A DNA stretch of 24,648 nt from Opitutia bacterium UBA7374 (GCA_002469895.1 DKOA01000011.1:31766-56413); one strand, 5' to 3'; positions 7,185 through 14,596 are shown, counted from the first letter of the stretch. The notes: generated from the letters alone by a model not told the origin. Made by a program: numbers and translations.

Positions 7185-8285
7185 ATGCAGATGCAGAGAC
7201 TCCTCAAAATCCTCAGTCTAGCACTCCTTTGTCTGAGTAGCCCGATCGTTCTATGGGCATCGACTGCGGATGCTTTGGCCCTGCAAGGCCGGATCGTCCA
7301 AGTTTTTGAACAAAATAAAAACGCCATTGTGCGCGTTAAGGCGGCGTATCGACAGCCGATCAAAGAAGCCGATGAAAAAGCAGAGGATTCCCTGAACGTC
7401 TTGGTGCGGGTCGGCACCGGATTTTTTATCAGCAAGGAAGGGCACATTTTGGTCAGTGCCAGCCGGGCAGCCGGGGCCAGTCGTGTCTGGGTCGAGTACC
7501 GCGGAAAACCCTACGCCGCCGAGCCGGTCGGCCATGATCTCCTGACGAATATCTCCGTCCTTCGCCTGCTCCAACCACCGGAGGATTTTTCCATTATTCC
7601 GATCGATACCAGCCTGCCCCAGCCACCCTTAGGCTCTATTGTCGTGGCACTATCCTGCCCGCTCGACTTTGATCCATCTCCCTCCATGGGGATCGTCACA
7701 GGCTTTGATAAAAAGCTCGGCAAACGCATTTTCCCGACCGGCTACCTGCGCACCTCGATACCCGTAGATGGCGGGCAGGGCGGTTGCCCCATGCTCGACA
7801 TCAATGGACGTTTTATCGGTATGTCAGTTGCCTCGATTAACGAGTTGTCCGGTTCTTACTGCCTGCCTCCCGATGCCGTCGCACGGGTCCGTGATGATCT
7901 TCTCTTTGCCGGTCATATCATTCACGGCTGGATGGGGCTGGAAGTCACCGCTAAGGTCGACAAGGGCGATCAGAGAAATGTTTTTCTCTCCCAATTGGTT
8001 TCGGAAGCACCGGCTGAAAAGGCAGGCCTCCAGGAGGGCGATCAGATTCTGGCCATTGGTGGGCGCGAGATTGCCGATGTTTCTGACGTCCCAAGCGCCA
8101 TATTTTTTACCCGGGCAAATCAATTCACCTCAGTTAAAGTACGCCGGGGTGAGGAAGACTTGGAGTTTTCCGTGAAGACTCTGCCGCGCCCGGACAGCGA
8201 TCCCATGATGGAAGCCGCGGTAGTCACTGAGTTGCCTGCGGTGGCGAATCAGCCTCTCGAAAAGGAAACCGCGACCACGCCCTAG
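7185..8285 (+). CDS. HtrA/DegP-like protein with PDZ domain, catalytically inactive (pseudo-protease)
   Basis: A 366-residue exported protein. Residues 1-25 form a signal peptide (RLLKILSLALLCLSSPIVLWA). A trypsin-like double-barrel domain of the HtrA type covers about 35-240, and a PDZ domain about 248-333, with the usual AEKAGLQEGDQILAIGGREI. The catalytic triad is missing. Against the HtrA motifs TNNHVV, SDIAL and GNSGG, the matching positions read Ser93 for His, Asn122 for Asp and Gln198 for Ser (GGQGG). The fold-defining neighbours (GTGFFIS, DINGRFIGM) are kept, so this is a stable scaffold rather than a decaying gene. It follows the putative anti-sigma gene by 3 bases, so the two are co-translated. 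I infer a periplasmic sensor or chaperone that binds misfolded C-termini through its PDZ domain. Confidence 0.85.
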   Translation: MQMQRLLKILSLALLCLSSPIVLWASTADALALQGRIVQVFEQNKNAIVRVKAAYRQPIKEADEKAEDSLNVLVRVGTGFFISKEGHILVSASRAAGASRVWVEYRGKPYAAEPVGHDLLTNISVLRLLQPPEDFSIIPIDTSLPQPPLGSIVVALSCPLDFDPSPSMGIVTGFDKKLGKRIFPTGYLRTSIPVDGGQGGCPMLDINGRFIGMSVASINELSGSYCLPPDAVARVRDDLLFAGHIIHGWMGLEVTAKVDKGDQRNVFLSQLVSEAPAEKAGLQEGDQILAIGGREIADVSDVPSAIFFTRANQFTSVKVRRGEEDLEFSVKTLPRPDSDPMMEAAVVTELPAVANQPLEKETATTP

Positions 8286-8296
8286 CTTCCCTTTAT

Positions 8297-9397
8297 CTAC
8301 TCGGCGAGATGCAGCGGTGGGCTTGCCAATTCGAGTTGTTCCCGCTGCCCGCGAAGATCGACTGATAGTCCACCCGCCAGTGCAGGGACCTCAATCAATG
8401 CGCTGCCGATCGGGCAGTTCAGGATCGGGGAATGTGTGCCGGAGAGCACGCTGCCAACGGTCGTGCCTGCCGCATCGATTACCTCGGCGCCCTCCCGGGC
8501 AATTCGGCGCCCGGCTAACTTGAAATGGACAACACGCTTATCCAATCCATCTTCTTTCTGTTTGAGCAGGGCGCTTTTCCCAACAAAGCCGGATTTCCCC
8601 AGCTTGACTGTCCACTCCAGCCCCGCTTCCAGAGGAGAGATCGTCTCCGTCAACTCGTGCCCGTAGAGCGGTAATCCGGCTTCCAGTCGTAGGCTGTCGC
8701 GGGCCCCGAGTCCGCAGAGACGAAGTCCATACGAAGTGCCCCTGTCCAATAGCATGCTGGCCAGCGAATCCGCTGCGCCGACTGGCAGGAAAAGTTCAAA
8801 GCCGTCTTCACCGGTATATCCGGTACGGCAGATCCGCACCGTTGCCCCCCCCGCAAGGGTGCGTGACTCGTGACGAAAGCGCTTGAGCTCAGCGATGCCG
8901 GCGAAGCCGCAGACCTCTAAGATGTCAGCCGCTTTCGGCCCCTGTAAAGCGAGTAGGGCATAGGCATCAGATTGATCCTCAAGGCAGACATCCATGCCCG
9001 ATGCGTCGGCTTGTGTCTGCATCCAGGATAGATCCTTGGCATGGTTCGCTGCGTTAACACAGAGGAGGAACTCTGCGGCACCCATCCGATAAACGATCAA
9101 GTCATCCACGACGCCCCCATTTTCCAGACACATCGGCGAGTAGATGGCCCGGCCAATCTCTGCGGAAGCAATGGCGTTGACCAGCAAGTGATCTAAATAG
9201 GCCGCTGCCTCCGGTCCGTGAATCAGTACTTCCCCCATATGGCTCACATCAAATAGACCGGCCGCTTCACGCACTGCCTTATGCTCCTCCAGAATGCTGC
9301 TGTATTGAACCGGCATTTCCCAGCCCCCAAAGGGCACAAACCGAGCACCATTGGCCTTGTGGAAGTCGTGTAGTGGTAGTTTATTTGAGTTTGGCAT
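8297..9397 (-). CDS. gcvT: Aminomethyltransferase, glycine cleavage system T protein
   Basis: Transfers the methylene group from aminomethyl-lipoyl H-protein to tetrahydrofolate, releasing ammonia. The 366-residue chain has the family start LHDFHKANGARFVPFGGWEMPVQY (in part), the folate-site segment VVDDLIVYR (Asp98/Asp99, matching the catalytic aspartate) and GYTGEDGFELF, then the C-terminal barrel with GSVLSGTHSPIL. The frame is open back to 9493, but the added residues are hydrophobic and unlike GcvT, so the ATG at 9397 is chosen. No Shine-Dalgarno is visible. The gene is divergent from gcvP, with a 102-base shared spacer, and converges on the HtrA-like gene with only 11 bases between stops. 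gcvH and lpd are not in the window. Confidence 0.95.
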   Translation of the reverse strand: MPNSNKLPLHDFHKANGARFVPFGGWEMPVQYSSILEEHKAVREAAGLFDVSHMGEVLIHGPEAAAYLDHLLVNAIASAEIGRAIYSPMCLENGGVVDDLIVYRMGAAEFLLCVNAANHAKDLSWMQTQADASGMDVCLEDQSDAYALLALQGPKAADILEVCGFAGIAELKRFRHESRTLAGGATVRICRTGYTGEDGFELFLPVGAADSLASMLLDRGTSYGLRLCGLGARDSLRLEAGLPLYGHELTETISPLEAGLEWTVKLGKSGFVGKSALLKQKEDGLDKRVVHFKLAGRRIAREGAEVIDAAGTTVGSVLSGTHSPILNCPIGSALIEVPALAGGLSVDLRGQREQLELASPPLHLAE

Positions 9398-9446
9398 GGG
9401 CAAATAGAAGCAGTGGCAATAAATAAAAATGTGAAATATTAGCTTT

Positions 9447-9485
9447 AACTGGATTCCCTTGTTTGCCAAGCGGCGAGATCCAGTT
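9447..9485. promoter_or_regulatory. Inverted repeat in the gcvT-gcvP divergent spacer
   Basis: AACTGGAT (9447-9454) and ATCCAGTT (9478-9485) are exact complements 23 bases apart, with a small CTTG/CAAG stem (9458-9470) inside. The element ends 14 bases before the gcvP ATG. It may be an operator controlling both genes, or a hairpin in the gcvP leader. I do not see a glycine riboswitch: there are no paired aptamers and the spacer is too short. Confidence 0.4.
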
Positions 9486-9499
9486 TGAATCAATAATTA

Positions 9500-12457
9500 A
9501 TGAGTATCTCCAAAGTAGCTGAAATGCGCGAAAGCGCCCGTCATTATATCCCGGCTAGTGATGCGGACATCAAGGAGATGCTACAGGCTGTCGACCGACC
9601 TAGCTTGGAGAGTCTCTTTGCCCATATTGACCCCAATGTACTGTTCTCCAGCCCGCCTGCATTACCCGAGGAACTGGATCCCCAAACCCTTCGCCAAAGA
9701 CTTGCCGAAATCGCCGGCCGCAACCGTATCGGCAACAGCTTCCTCGGTGATGGATTGCTCGATCTTGAGCCCGCGTCGGTGGTCGGTCCCCTTTGCGAGA
9801 TTCGCAACCTCACCACTGCATATACCCCTTACCAGCCGGAGCTCAGTCAGGGCACACTCATTGCCCACTGGATTTATCAATGCGCCTTGTCTCGGTTGAC
9901 TGGCTTCGAGGCGGTCAACGCATCCCTCTATGAGCGCTCCACTTCGATCTTTGAGGGCATTTCGGCAGCAGCCAGAATGAAGCGTAAATCCCACCGCGCG
10001 CTTATCGCGGAAACGCTCTATCCCGGAGATAATGAAGTTTTGAATACACTGGTCGAAGGCACCGCACTGGAGATTGAATTCGTGCCGGCCGACCCGGACA
10101 CTGGCTGCGTCGATCTGGCAAAGGTGCGGGCGCGTGCCGAAGCGGCTGGAGCTGACCTTGCCGCGATTGTCTTTCCACAAGTGAACACCTTCGGATTGCT
10201 TGAGGATGTGGACGCACTGGCTGACCTTGCCGCCGAGTTCGGGGCAAAAAGCGTAGCCGTGATTGATCCACTGCTCCTCGCCGCAGGTGCGCTCAAACCG
10301 CCCGTTGCCTTTGGGGTATCGGGTGCTGATATCATTGTCGGGGAGGCACATCACCTTGCTCTGGGGCCTAATTTCGGGGGACCCGGTCTGGGCCTCTTCG
10401 GCGTACGTTTCTCTGATAAGGAACGGACCGGGGTGCGCACTGCGCCCGGGCGCTTTATCGGCAAGGCCCGCGACTCTGCCGGGCGCGACTGCCGGGTGGG
10501 TGTGCTGGCTACTCGGGAGCAACACATCCGCAAAGATAAGGCTACCTCGAATATTTGCTCCAATCAGGCCTTTATTGCCACCATCGTTGGGGCCGCTCTT
10601 CTCCAGCGGGGAGATGACGGGCTCTCCACCATGGTCGATGCCATGCGGCAGCGTCTACAAAGTGCCGTTGAGCGCCTCACCGCCTACCCGGGAGTCTCTC
10701 TCGCTTTTCCTCAGAGTGTGAGCTTTCATGAGGTAACCCTTTCCCTACCGATAGCGGTTTCTGAGTTTCTCGATCAGGCCCATGCCGCCGGGACGCTGGC
10801 CGGTGCCGATGTATCCGAACGAATTGCCGGGGGGCGTTCCCTGCTCAAACTGTCCTTCTCTAACCGTGAACAGGACCTCGATGCGCTGTCCGCGATTTTT
10901 ACTGATTGTTTCGGCTCTCCCTGCGCCGATGATTCGGCCCGAAACTTGGCACCGGCAGCTTCAGACCTCCGCCTGGAGGCTCCCGGCTTACTCGCATTTT
11001 CGGAGCAAGAGGTACTCGATTATTATAAGCAACTCGGGGAACTCAATGTCAGCCCGGACGATGGCTGCTACCCGCTGGGGTCCTGCACGATGAAGTATAA
11101 CCCGAAAGTCAACGACTGGGCCGCCGGTCTGGACGGGTTTACCGATCTCCATCCTCAAGCGCCCGTTGCCGATGCCCAGGGCTCCCTCTTTTTGCTCCAC
11201 GAGATTCAGGAATGGTTCAAAAAAATTACCGGGCTTGCCGCCGTCACGACGCAACCGGTTGCCGGTGCCCAGGGGGAACTGGTCGGCCTCAAGTTATTTC
11301 AAGCATACCACCGTGATCACGGTGGGCAGCGCGATGTCGTTCTCATCCCTCGCTCCGCTCATGGTACCAATTTTGCCACGGCTACGATGGCTGGCTTTAG
11401 TGGTGCCGGTGGGCGTATCGTTTATCTCGAAGCCGATCCGGAGGGCCGTGTCCTCGAGGCCGATCTGGATGCTCAAATCGAGGCCTACGGCGACCGCGTG
11501 GCTGGCATTATGATCACCAACCCCAATACCTCGGGGGTCTTTGAAACGGATTTCAAACGTATCGCTGAAAAAGTGCACGCAGTTGGTGGGCTCGTATATA
11601 TGGACGGCGCCAATATGAATGCCATCGCCGGTTGGGTTGATCTCGGCGCTCTTGGTGTCGATGCGGTGCACAATAACCTCCATAAGACATGGACAATTCC
11701 ACATGGCGGCGGCGGCCCGGGTGATGCCATCGTGGCGGTCAGCGATCGACTGGTTGACTATTTGCCGGGCTACCAAATCGAGCAATTGCCCAATGGTCAT
11801 TATACACCGGTTCAGCCACCGAAAACCATTGGTTCCTTCCATCGTCACTGGGGCAACTTTGCCCACAAGGTTCGTTGCTACACCTACCTGCTTCGGTTAG
11901 GCCGCGAAGGCGTGCGCCGTATGTCCGCCATGGCCGTGCTCAGTGCCCGTTACACACAGTCTAGATTGACGCCCGATTACGCGCTTCTCCCGACCGGTGC
12001 CGATAGTGAACCGCGCATGCATGAGTTTATTATTACACTGCGGGAAGAAGACTACTCCCGTCTCGAAGCAGTCGGTTTACGGGCGGTCGACGCGGCACCC
12101 CGAATTGGTAAGCTCTTTCTTGATTTCGGATTTCACGCACCCACCGTCGCCTGGCCGGAACCTTTGGGCTTGATGATTGAGCCGACAGAGAGCTACACCA
12201 AAGCGGAACTCGACCGATTCGCCGATGCAGTCTTAGCTATTCGTCGCCTCCTCCGGGAGCATCCGGAAACCCTCCTCAGTGCGCCGCACTTCACTCCGAT
12301 TGATCGGGTCGAAGAGGCCGAGGCAAACCGTGATGTCTGTCTCTCCGAGTCAATCGATGCGTTGCCGCCACTGAATCGGCCCAGAGTCTCTTCCGCCGAA
12401 CTGGCAAAACTGCCGGTCGAAGAAATTTACTCAAGGATTGTTCAGGCCGCTGCCTGA
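9500..12457 (+). CDS. gcvP: Glycine dehydrogenase (decarboxylating), P protein; GcvPA-GcvPB fusion type
   Basis: The PLP-dependent P-protein decarboxylates glycine and passes the aminomethyl group to lipoylated H-protein. The 985-residue chain divides in two. Residues 1 to about 475 resemble the GcvPA subunit: RHYIPASDADIKEML at the start, then TAYTPYQPELSQG and REQHIRKDKATSNICSNQA. Residues from about 490 resemble GcvPB: CYPLGSCTMKYNPKVN, SAHGTNFATA, DGANMNAI, and LHKTWTIPHGGGGPG with the PLP lysine at Lys729. Near the end, LFLDFGFHAPT and MIEPTESYTK are also GcvPB-like. The classic one-chain GcvP reads PLGSCTMKLN instead. So this looks like a fusion of the two-subunit form. The two subunits together would be near 940 residues. 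The start at 9500 gives a full GcvPA N-terminus. No Shine-Dalgarno is seen. Confidence 0.95.
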   Translation: MSISKVAEMRESARHYIPASDADIKEMLQAVDRPSLESLFAHIDPNVLFSSPPALPEELDPQTLRQRLAEIAGRNRIGNSFLGDGLLDLEPASVVGPLCEIRNLTTAYTPYQPELSQGTLIAHWIYQCALSRLTGFEAVNASLYERSTSIFEGISAAARMKRKSHRALIAETLYPGDNEVLNTLVEGTALEIEFVPADPDTGCVDLAKVRARAEAAGADLAAIVFPQVNTFGLLEDVDALADLAAEFGAKSVAVIDPLLLAAGALKPPVAFGVSGADIIVGEAHHLALGPNFGGPGLGLFGVRFSDKERTGVRTAPGRFIGKARDSAGRDCRVGVLATREQHIRKDKATSNICSNQAFIATIVGAALLQRGDDGLSTMVDAMRQRLQSAVERLTAYPGVSLAFPQSVSFHEVTLSLPIAVSEFLDQAHAAGTLAGADVSERIAGGRSLLKLSFSNREQDLDALSAIFTDCFGSPCADDSARNLAPAASDLRLEAPGLLAFSEQEVLDYYKQLGELNVSPDDGCYPLGSCTMKYNPKVNDWAAGLDGFTDLHPQAPVADAQGSLFLLHEIQEWFKKITGLAAVTTQPVAGAQGELVGLKLFQAYHRDHGGQRDVVLIPRSAHGTNFATATMAGFSGAGGRIVYLEADPEGRVLEADLDAQIEAYGDRVAGIMITNPNTSGVFETDFKRIAEKVHAVGGLVYMDGANMNAIAGWVDLGALGVDAVHNNLHKTWTIPHGGGGPGDAIVAVSDRLVDYLPGYQIEQLPNGHYTPVQPPKTIGSFHRHWGNFAHKVRCYTYLLRLGREGVRRMSAMAVLSARYTQSRLTPDYALLPTGADSEPRMHEFIITLREEDYSRLEAVGLRAVDAAPRIGKLFLDFGFHAPTVAWPEPLGLMIEPTESYTKAELDRFADAVLAIRRLLREHPETLLSAPHFTPIDRVEEAEANRDVCLSESIDALPPLNRPRVSSAELAKLPVEEIYSRIVQAAA

Positions 12458-12469
12458 GTGCGCCACCGG

Positions 12470-12802
12470 TTATTCCACAAGGAGCATCTGGTTGAGTAAT
12501 GCCCGCAGGGCATCCGTTTCTGCTGGGCTCAGCTTGTCGATCCGGTCTTTCAAGCACGATTGCTCAATCGTAGATATTTGATCGGTCGCGATTTCCGTCT
12601 CAATGCCCGCGCAAATAAAGGGAATGCGGGACTCCCAATCGGGTTGCCGTGTTAACGTCAGAGGGCAAACGATAACGCTCTCCGCTGGCTTGAAAAAGGA
12701 TGGATGCCCCACCACCACTACCGGATGTACGTTGGCTACACTGAGCGAGGATGGGCCATCCAAGTCTGCCCAGTAAACTCCATAGCGCTCAATTTTCATC
12801 AT
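12470..12802 (-). CDS. MazF/PemK-family endoribonuclease-like toxin, apparently orphan
   Basis: A 110-residue protein of the PemK/MazF type, small mRNA-cleaving toxins normally held inactive by an antitoxin. The N-terminus IERYGVYWADLDGP and the following HPVVVVGHP match the MazF first strands (GDVYWADL, RPVVVV). The middle VIVCPLTL and IATDQISTI also correspond. The usual basic residue before PVVVV is His here, which may weaken activity. A strong Shine-Dalgarno (GGAGGG, 7 bases before the ATG) is present, unlike most genes here. No antitoxin ORF is found upstream or downstream: upstream is 171 bases of mostly AT-rich DNA, and downstream it meets gcvP after 12 bases. It could be acquired DNA. 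An alternative start lies one codon later. Confidence 0.78.
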   Translation of the reverse strand: MMKIERYGVYWADLDGPSSLSVANVHPVVVVGHPSFFKPAESVIVCPLTLTRQPDWESRIPFICAGIETEIATDQISTIEQSCLKDRIDKLSPAETDALRALLNQMLLVE

Positions 12803-12807
12803 GTATA

Positions 12808-12816
12808 ATCCCTCCC
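12808..12816 (-). promoter_or_regulatory. Strong Shine-Dalgarno sequence of the MazF-like gene
   Basis: The minus strand reads GTGGGAGGG just before ATTATACATG, with the purine core GGAGGG 7 bases from the ATG. This is the best ribosome-binding site in the window and supports the start at 12802. It contrasts with neighbouring genes that have none. Confidence 0.6.
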
Positions 12817-12884
12817 ACGAAGAGAATCCGGATTTTTTAAGAAATTAAGTATAAATACTCAATAATAGATAAATAATATATTTC

Positions 12885-12920
12885 ATTTTGTAAACTATGC
12901 TATAGGATAATGCGTAAAAT
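12885..12920. other. 36-bp imperfect palindrome in AT-rich spacer
   Basis: The 36 bases are centred on CTATAG (12900-12905), with arms starting ATTTTGTAAACTATG and, on the other strand, ATTTTACGCATTATC. Twelve of 18 paired positions match, including five consecutive at the outer ends and the whole central six. The spacer from 12803 to 12973 is the most AT-rich part of the window. The element could be an operator for one of the flanking genes, or a XerCD/dif-like site. The dif match is only partial. Confidence 0.35.
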
Positions 12921-12941
12921 ATTGAAGATTGTGCCGGTGCC

Positions 12942-12955
12942 GACTGTGTACAGTC
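12942..12955. promoter_or_regulatory. Palindromic operator-like site upstream of the DUF4126 gene
   Basis: GACTGT-GT-ACAGTC has perfect 6-bp arms around a 2-base centre and ends 18 bases before the ATG at 12974. TTGAAG at 12922-12927 could be a -35, with the palindrome over the -10 region, so a repressor here would block transcription. The cognate factor is unknown. Confidence 0.4.
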
Positions 12956-12973
12956 TCTTAGACAGGCAGCACA

Positions 12974-13591
12974 ATGAATGAAATAATTGCTCTACTCGCC
13001 GGTATTGGTCTCGCCGCCGCCTGCGGTTTTCGGGTCTTTGTACCTCTCTTTATGGCCAGTCTCGCCGCGAATACAGGGATCGGCGCGGAGTTCCTCGGAG
13101 GCGGCTTTGATGTTGAAGCATTGCTCGGTCAGCACCATTGGCTCGGTAGCACGCCGGTGACCCTTGCTCTCGGCGTGGCGACCGTTCTTGAAATCGGCAG
13201 TTATTATATCCCCTGGTTGGACAACACGCTCGACTCCATCGCAACGCCCGCTGCGGTGCTCGCCGGTACTCTGCTTTCCGGAGAATTTATGCCGGAATTA
13301 TTGGATGACACCGCCCTCAAGTGGATCCTCGGAGCAATTATTGGCGGGGGCACCGCAGGTATTGTCCAAATTAGTACGGTGGTCGCTCGCGGCACCTCGA
13401 CGGCCACAACCGGAGGGGTCGGGAATCCCGCAGTATCCACCGCCGAGTTGGGCGGTTCGGTTCTAACTGCTTCCCTCGCCATTGTCCTTCCGGTCGTTGC
13501 CGGAATCCTCGTCCTCTGTCTTGTCTTCTATGCGGTGCGTTTATTACTTCGCCGCTTGCGTCGGTCTTCGAATCAGATGGATGCCGGGTAG
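12974..13591 (+). CDS. DUF4126 family integral membrane protein
   Basis: A 205-residue inner-membrane protein of unknown function. The opening GLAAACGFRVFVPLFMASLAA is characteristic of DUF4126. Hydrophobic segments lie at about 2-32, 60-80, 90-105, 115-140 and 158-192, the last followed by a basic cytoplasmic tail (RLLLRRLRRSSNQ). Glycine- and alanine-rich helices (ILGAIIGGGTAGI) suggest tight packing, as in channels or transporters, but no function is established. A palindromic site precedes the gene. Its last 19 bases overlap the end of the convergent nucleotidyltransferase gene, so both coding ends are constrained. It stands alone on its strand between the toxin and the nucleotidyltransferase. 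Confidence 0.85.
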   Translation: MNEIIALLAGIGLAAACGFRVFVPLFMASLAANTGIGAEFLGGGFDVEALLGQHHWLGSTPVTLALGVATVLEIGSYYIPWLDNTLDSIATPAAVLAGTLLSGEFMPELLDDTALKWILGAIIGGGTAGIVQISTVVARGTSTATTGGVGNPAVSTAELGGSVLTASLAIVLPVVAGILVLCLVFYAVRLLLRRLRRSSNQMDAG

Positions 13592-14475
13592 GCGCCACTC
13601 TCGAAGAGTTTGCGCAGTCCATCTTGTACCTGCGGCTTATCTTCCGGATAGGTCACCCCAAACCAATTACCATTGGTTTCCAACACGGCGCATTCCGTTT
13701 GGTCAGTCTGGATGAGCTCGTCAACCAGACTAGGGATGTAGCACTCCGACTTGGGTGTTTTTCCGTGGGTCTCCAGGAATTCTTTGAAATAAGCCTCGAT
13801 GCTGGCAAAGATGGCCGGCGTAAAGCCCCAGAAGTTCATCGAAACAATCGCCTGGTCGCTCAGCGCAACGACCTCTCCCTCTAGGTTTTTTCCACTCGGG
13901 CAGCCGTCCTCCGCCAGACCGATTTCTGTGTGCTCCTCGACCCCCTTCAGGATGCCTTTCGCAACCCGGCAGATGCCCCGGTTCACTGTGCCATGGGCAG
14001 AAAGGGTATTGCACAGCGGATAGCCAACCATGCAGGTCTGGAGTTCGGGCTTATCTCCGAAATTCTCGAAGTAGTGGGCAAGTTGGGCAAACGCGTCCCG
14101 ACCGTAAAAATCATCGGCGTTGATCACCGCAAACGGGGTATCGATTTGCGCCCGCGCCGCGCGCACCGCATGGGCTGTCCCCCAGGGCTTTGTCCGTTCG
14201 GCAGGCAGTGCATAACCTGCCGGTAAGTCATCCACCGCCTGATAGGCGTACTCCACCACGATGCGGTCCTCAAAGCGATGGCCCACGACTGATTTGAATT
14301 GTGCCTCAAAGTCGCGCCGAATGACAAAGACCACCTTTTCAAAGCCTGCCCGAATCGCATCGTATACCGAATAGTCCAACACGGTCTCTCCGTGCGGCCC
14401 CATCGGGTCCAGTTGTTTGAGGCCGCCGTAACGACTGCCCATGCCCGCAGCCAGTACCAATAAGGTGGGTTTCAT
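13573..14475 (-). CDS. Nucleotidyltransferase family protein (sugar-phosphate type)
   Basis: A 300-residue NTP-transferase that would join a sugar-1-phosphate to a nucleoside triphosphate. The GT-A signature LVLAAGMGSRYGGLKQL (residues 6-22) carries the phosphate-binding Arg15 and Lys20, and VINADDFYG (118-125) supplies the metal-binding Asp121/Asp122. KPWGTAHAVRAA resembles the nucleotide-recognition loop. The frame opens at 14487, but the family starts at MKPTLLVLAAG, so the ATG at 14475 is chosen. The substrate cannot be read: UTP-, dTTP- and GTP-using relatives share these motifs. galE nearby handles nucleotide sugars, but is 8 kb away and not in an operon with it. The 3' end overlaps the DUF4126 gene by 19 bases. 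No Shine-Dalgarno is visible. Confidence 0.86.
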   Translation of the reverse strand: MKPTLLVLAAGMGSRYGGLKQLDPMGPHGETVLDYSVYDAIRAGFEKVVFVIRRDFEAQFKSVVGHRFEDRIVVEYAYQAVDDLPAGYALPAERTKPWGTAHAVRAARAQIDTPFAVINADDFYGRDAFAQLAHYFENFGDKPELQTCMVGYPLCNTLSAHGTVNRGICRVAKGILKGVEEHTEIGLAEDGCPSGKNLEGEVVALSDQAIVSMNFWGFTPAIFASIEAYFKEFLETHGKTPKSECYIPSLVDELIQTDQTECAVLETNGNWFGVTYPEDKPQVQDGLRKLFESGAYPASI

Positions 14476-14534
14476 GAAAGCTAGCAAAATCCGGAATCGT
14501 CAAAACAGGAAGCCTCAAATAAAAATTCCACTCT

Positions 14535-14561
14535 CCGTTTTGCCTGGGAATGGCAAATCGG
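14535..14561 (+). promoter_or_regulatory. Hairpin in the divergent spacer before menA
   Basis: CCG-T-TTTGCC (14535-14544) pairs with GGCAAA-T-CGG (14552-14561) around the 7-base loop TGGGAAT: nine base pairs with one T-T mismatch. It lies 35 bases before the menA ATG, between menA and the divergent nucleotidyltransferase, and has no T-run. It could be an operator or a leader stem. The rest of the spacer (14476-14596) shows no clear promoter. Confidence 0.4.
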
Positions 14562-14596
14562 CTGGAGTATTCCTCGGGTCTCTCCACAGTACGCCT

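Noticed and set aside
8286..8296. Terminator between the HtrA-like gene and gcvT
   Set aside because: The 11-base gap holds no stem-loop. Readthrough or a terminator inside coding sequence cannot be told apart.
9398..9499. Glycine riboswitch before gcvP or gcvT
   Set aside because: The spacer is only 102 bases and shared by divergent genes, with no tandem aptamer pattern. Only a simple dyad is visible.
9662..10525. A 287-codon open frame on the - strand
   Set aside because: It is antisense to the GcvPA-like half of gcvP and has no domain features.
12845..12886. Small minus-strand ORF of 13 codons (MKYIIYLLLSIYT) upstream of the MazF-like gene
   Set aside because: Too short and hydrophobic for a MazE-type antitoxin, and no Shine-Dalgarno was seen for it.
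12942..12955. LexA box
   Set aside because: GACTGT-GT-ACAGTC has CTGT/ACAG halves, but the spacing is 2 bases instead of the E. coli 8, and it does not fit the Verrucomicrobia-type motif as I remember it. The downstream gene is not an SOS gene.
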